Below, piece after piece: positions 6,724 through 7,599 of a stretch of DNA of 7,599 nt. The stretch comes from Candidatus Zixiibacteriota bacterium (GTDB taxonomy: Bacteria > Zixibacteria > MSB-5A5 > GN15 > FEB-12), in assembly GCA_018816665.1 (NCBI GenBank), contig JAHIVM010000019.1, positions 1 through 7,599 of the forward strand, given 5' to 3'. The notes beneath the pieces were generated by a model. That model was not told the origin of the DNA and did no database searches. It saw nothing but the letters and a program-made list of their open reading frames with translations. Positions within the stretch are counted from its first letter, which is position 1, and each line of letters starts with the position of its first letter. The position numbers and the translations under genes were made by a program.

Positions 6724-6752
6724 TTGACTGACCGCCGCCCGAACGTTATCGT
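6724..6752 (+). promoter_or_regulatory. Possible sigma-70-type promoter for the sigma/anti-sigma pair
   Basis: TTGACT (6724-6729, five of six) is followed after 17 bases by TATCGT (6747-6752, four of six). Start of transcription would be near 6759, about 43 bases before the GTG at 6802. The rest of the 273-base divergent region (6529-6801) holds no gene. I could not pick out a second, ECF-type promoter that would indicate autoregulation. Confidence 0.4.
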
Positions 6753-6801
6753 CTGCTTGTCCTGAGGGAAGACGGATCGGCAGCTATCGAATCGGATACA
6801 C

Positions 6802-7353
6802 GTGAACATCAACACTCTACATGCTGAAGCCTGTCAAGGAGACCAACGAGCCGCGAATCGGCTATTCGAACTCCTGTCCTCAAGATTCCGGCTGTTTACG
6901 CGCCACAAAATACGGAACGGCGACGACGCTGAGGAGATTGTCCAGGAAGCCCTTATGACCATCTCTCGGGAGTACGCCCGGATGACCTATACAGCCAGCT
7001 TCGCTGCCTGGGCCTGCAAGGTCCTGGATAACCGTATTCTGGCCCACCTGCAGAAAAAAAGACGGGAGAACAGGAAGATCGACCCATACGCCGAGGTAGA
7101 TCCCGAGGCACGTGAGATAGGCACGGGGCGGGACATAAATCCCGAGTTGAAGCGGCGGCTGGCGGAGTGTCTGCGTCAGCTCTGCCGCCGCAATCCCCGC
7201 TACGCCCGGGCTCTGAACCTCCATTATCAGGGCTACTCGACCGACGAAATCTGTGACCGAACCCGGACCAGACCGGCCACGCTGTATTCCACGCTTCACA
7301 AGGCCCGGGCCATGCTGCGCGAATGCCTGGAGACGGGAGGCCAACAATCATGA
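6802..7353 (+). CDS. ECF-like RNA polymerase sigma-70 family factor
   Basis: A 183-residue two-domain sigma factor that would direct RNA polymerase to a specific promoter set. Region 2 spans about residues 14-90, with the DAEEIVQEAL helix (42-51, region 2.2, core binding) and SFAAWACKVLDNRIL (66-80, regions 2.3-2.4, -10 recognition), followed by a basic KKRREN. Region 4 spans about 117-177, with a helix-turn-helix around YSTDEI and RPATLYSTLHKARAML that would read the -35 box. The length fits ECF sigma factors, and regions 1 and 3 are absent. The start is GTG; an in-frame stop at 6763 and no other start between make it the only sensible choice, although it has only a weak upstream GGAT. The stop overlaps the anti-sigma start, indicating translational coupling. 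Which ECF group it belongs to cannot be told by eye. Confidence 0.9.
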   Translation: MNINTLHAEACQGDQRAANRLFELLSSRFRLFTRHKIRNGDDAEEIVQEALMTISREYARMTYTASFAAWACKVLDNRILAHLQKKRRENRKIDPYAEVDPEAREIGTGRDINPELKRRLAECLRQLCRRNPRYARALNLHYQGYSTDEICDRTRTRPATLYSTLHKARAMLRECLETGGQQS

Positions 7354-7599
7354 GTGACTGCACTGACAAACGCTATGAACAGCTGTTGCACGCCTTCGAA
7401 CTCGGCATGTTGAACGATGATGATCGGCTGGCTTTCCAGGAACACCTGTTGAACTGCCCTCATTGTTTCGAGCAGGCCAGGGCCATGGAAGATGTCGCCG
7501 ACCTGATGCGCAACGACGACGACATACGTCAGATCCCGCACGATGCGGCATCAGACGCTACCGCCTCTGAGGATATGTCGACACCCAGCGAGGTACCTC
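7350..7599 (+). CDS. Anti-sigma factor with zinc-binding N-terminus (partial, runs off the window)
   Basis: The first 83 codons of a gene starting at the ATG that overlaps the sigma stop by four bases (ATGA). GGGAGG at 7335-7340 gives a ribosome binding site nine bases away. Residues His32, Cys36 and Cys39 form the H-x3-C-x2-C of zinc-containing anti-sigma (ZAS, zf-HC2) domains. Cys4 lies 27 residues before the His, close to the position of the fourth ligand in RsrA-type proteins. An acidic, Ser/Thr-rich linker follows (about 55-83). A downstream membrane segment and sensor domain would be typical but lie outside the window. The expected role is to hold the adjacent sigma factor inactive until an envelope or redox signal releases it; whether it is membrane-bound or soluble is undetermined. 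Confidence 0.85.
   Translation, partial: MSDCTDKRYEQLLHAFELGMLNDDDRLAFQEHLLNCPHCFEQARAMEDVADLMRNDDDIRQIPHDAASDATASEDMSTPSEVP

Overview
The window looks like a chromosomal fragment of a free-living bacterium from the FCB superphylum. A Zixibacteria-like lineage is my best guess, with related candidate phyla possible. Three things point there. The large protease ends in a FlgD-like/type IX secretion C-terminal domain with the 'NYPNPFNPST' signature. The Kelch protein ends in a 'CCxGxRGNV' segment followed by two 'VDVGDLTxLIxHLFI' dockerin-like motifs, a style I associate with those lineages. Coding DNA is moderately GC-rich, and most genes have GGAGG-type ribosome binding sites. The lineage call rests on memory of protein style, not on a search.

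Layout. Positions 1-511 hold no convincing gene. A good sigma-70-type promoter match (26-55) points rightward, preceded by a short inverted repeat, and is followed by a leader of about 450 nt that may belong to the protease mRNA or to an unrecognised RNA. Positions 512-4309 (+) encode a 1265-residue secreted subtilisin-family (S8) protease with four PKD domains, two jelly-roll-like domains and a FlgD-like C-terminal sorting domain. A strong rho-independent terminator follows (4332-4367). Converging on it is a small lipoprotein gene (4436-4843, -) with its own promoter match. Next, on the same minus strand, is an exported six-bladed Kelch propeller protein with thrombospondin type-3-like calcium loops and a double dockerin-like tail (5041-6528, -). 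Diverging from that gene is a two-gene unit: an ECF-like sigma-70 factor (6802-7353, +) and a 4-bp-overlapping anti-sigma factor with an H-x3-C-x2-C zinc motif, cut by the window end (7350-7599, +).

How they fit together. Three of the five genes encode exported proteins: a protease, a lipoprotein and a calcium-binding propeller. The last two genes form a classic cell-envelope stress or signalling pair. Nothing in the sequence shows that the sigma factor controls the neighbouring exported proteins, although the divergent arrangement makes this worth testing. I see no mobile element, CRISPR array, tRNA or rRNA. I do not see a clearly new multi-gene system. The most unusual material is the protein architecture (Cys-paired PKD domains, interleaved jelly rolls, dockerin-like doublet) and the unexplained long leader.
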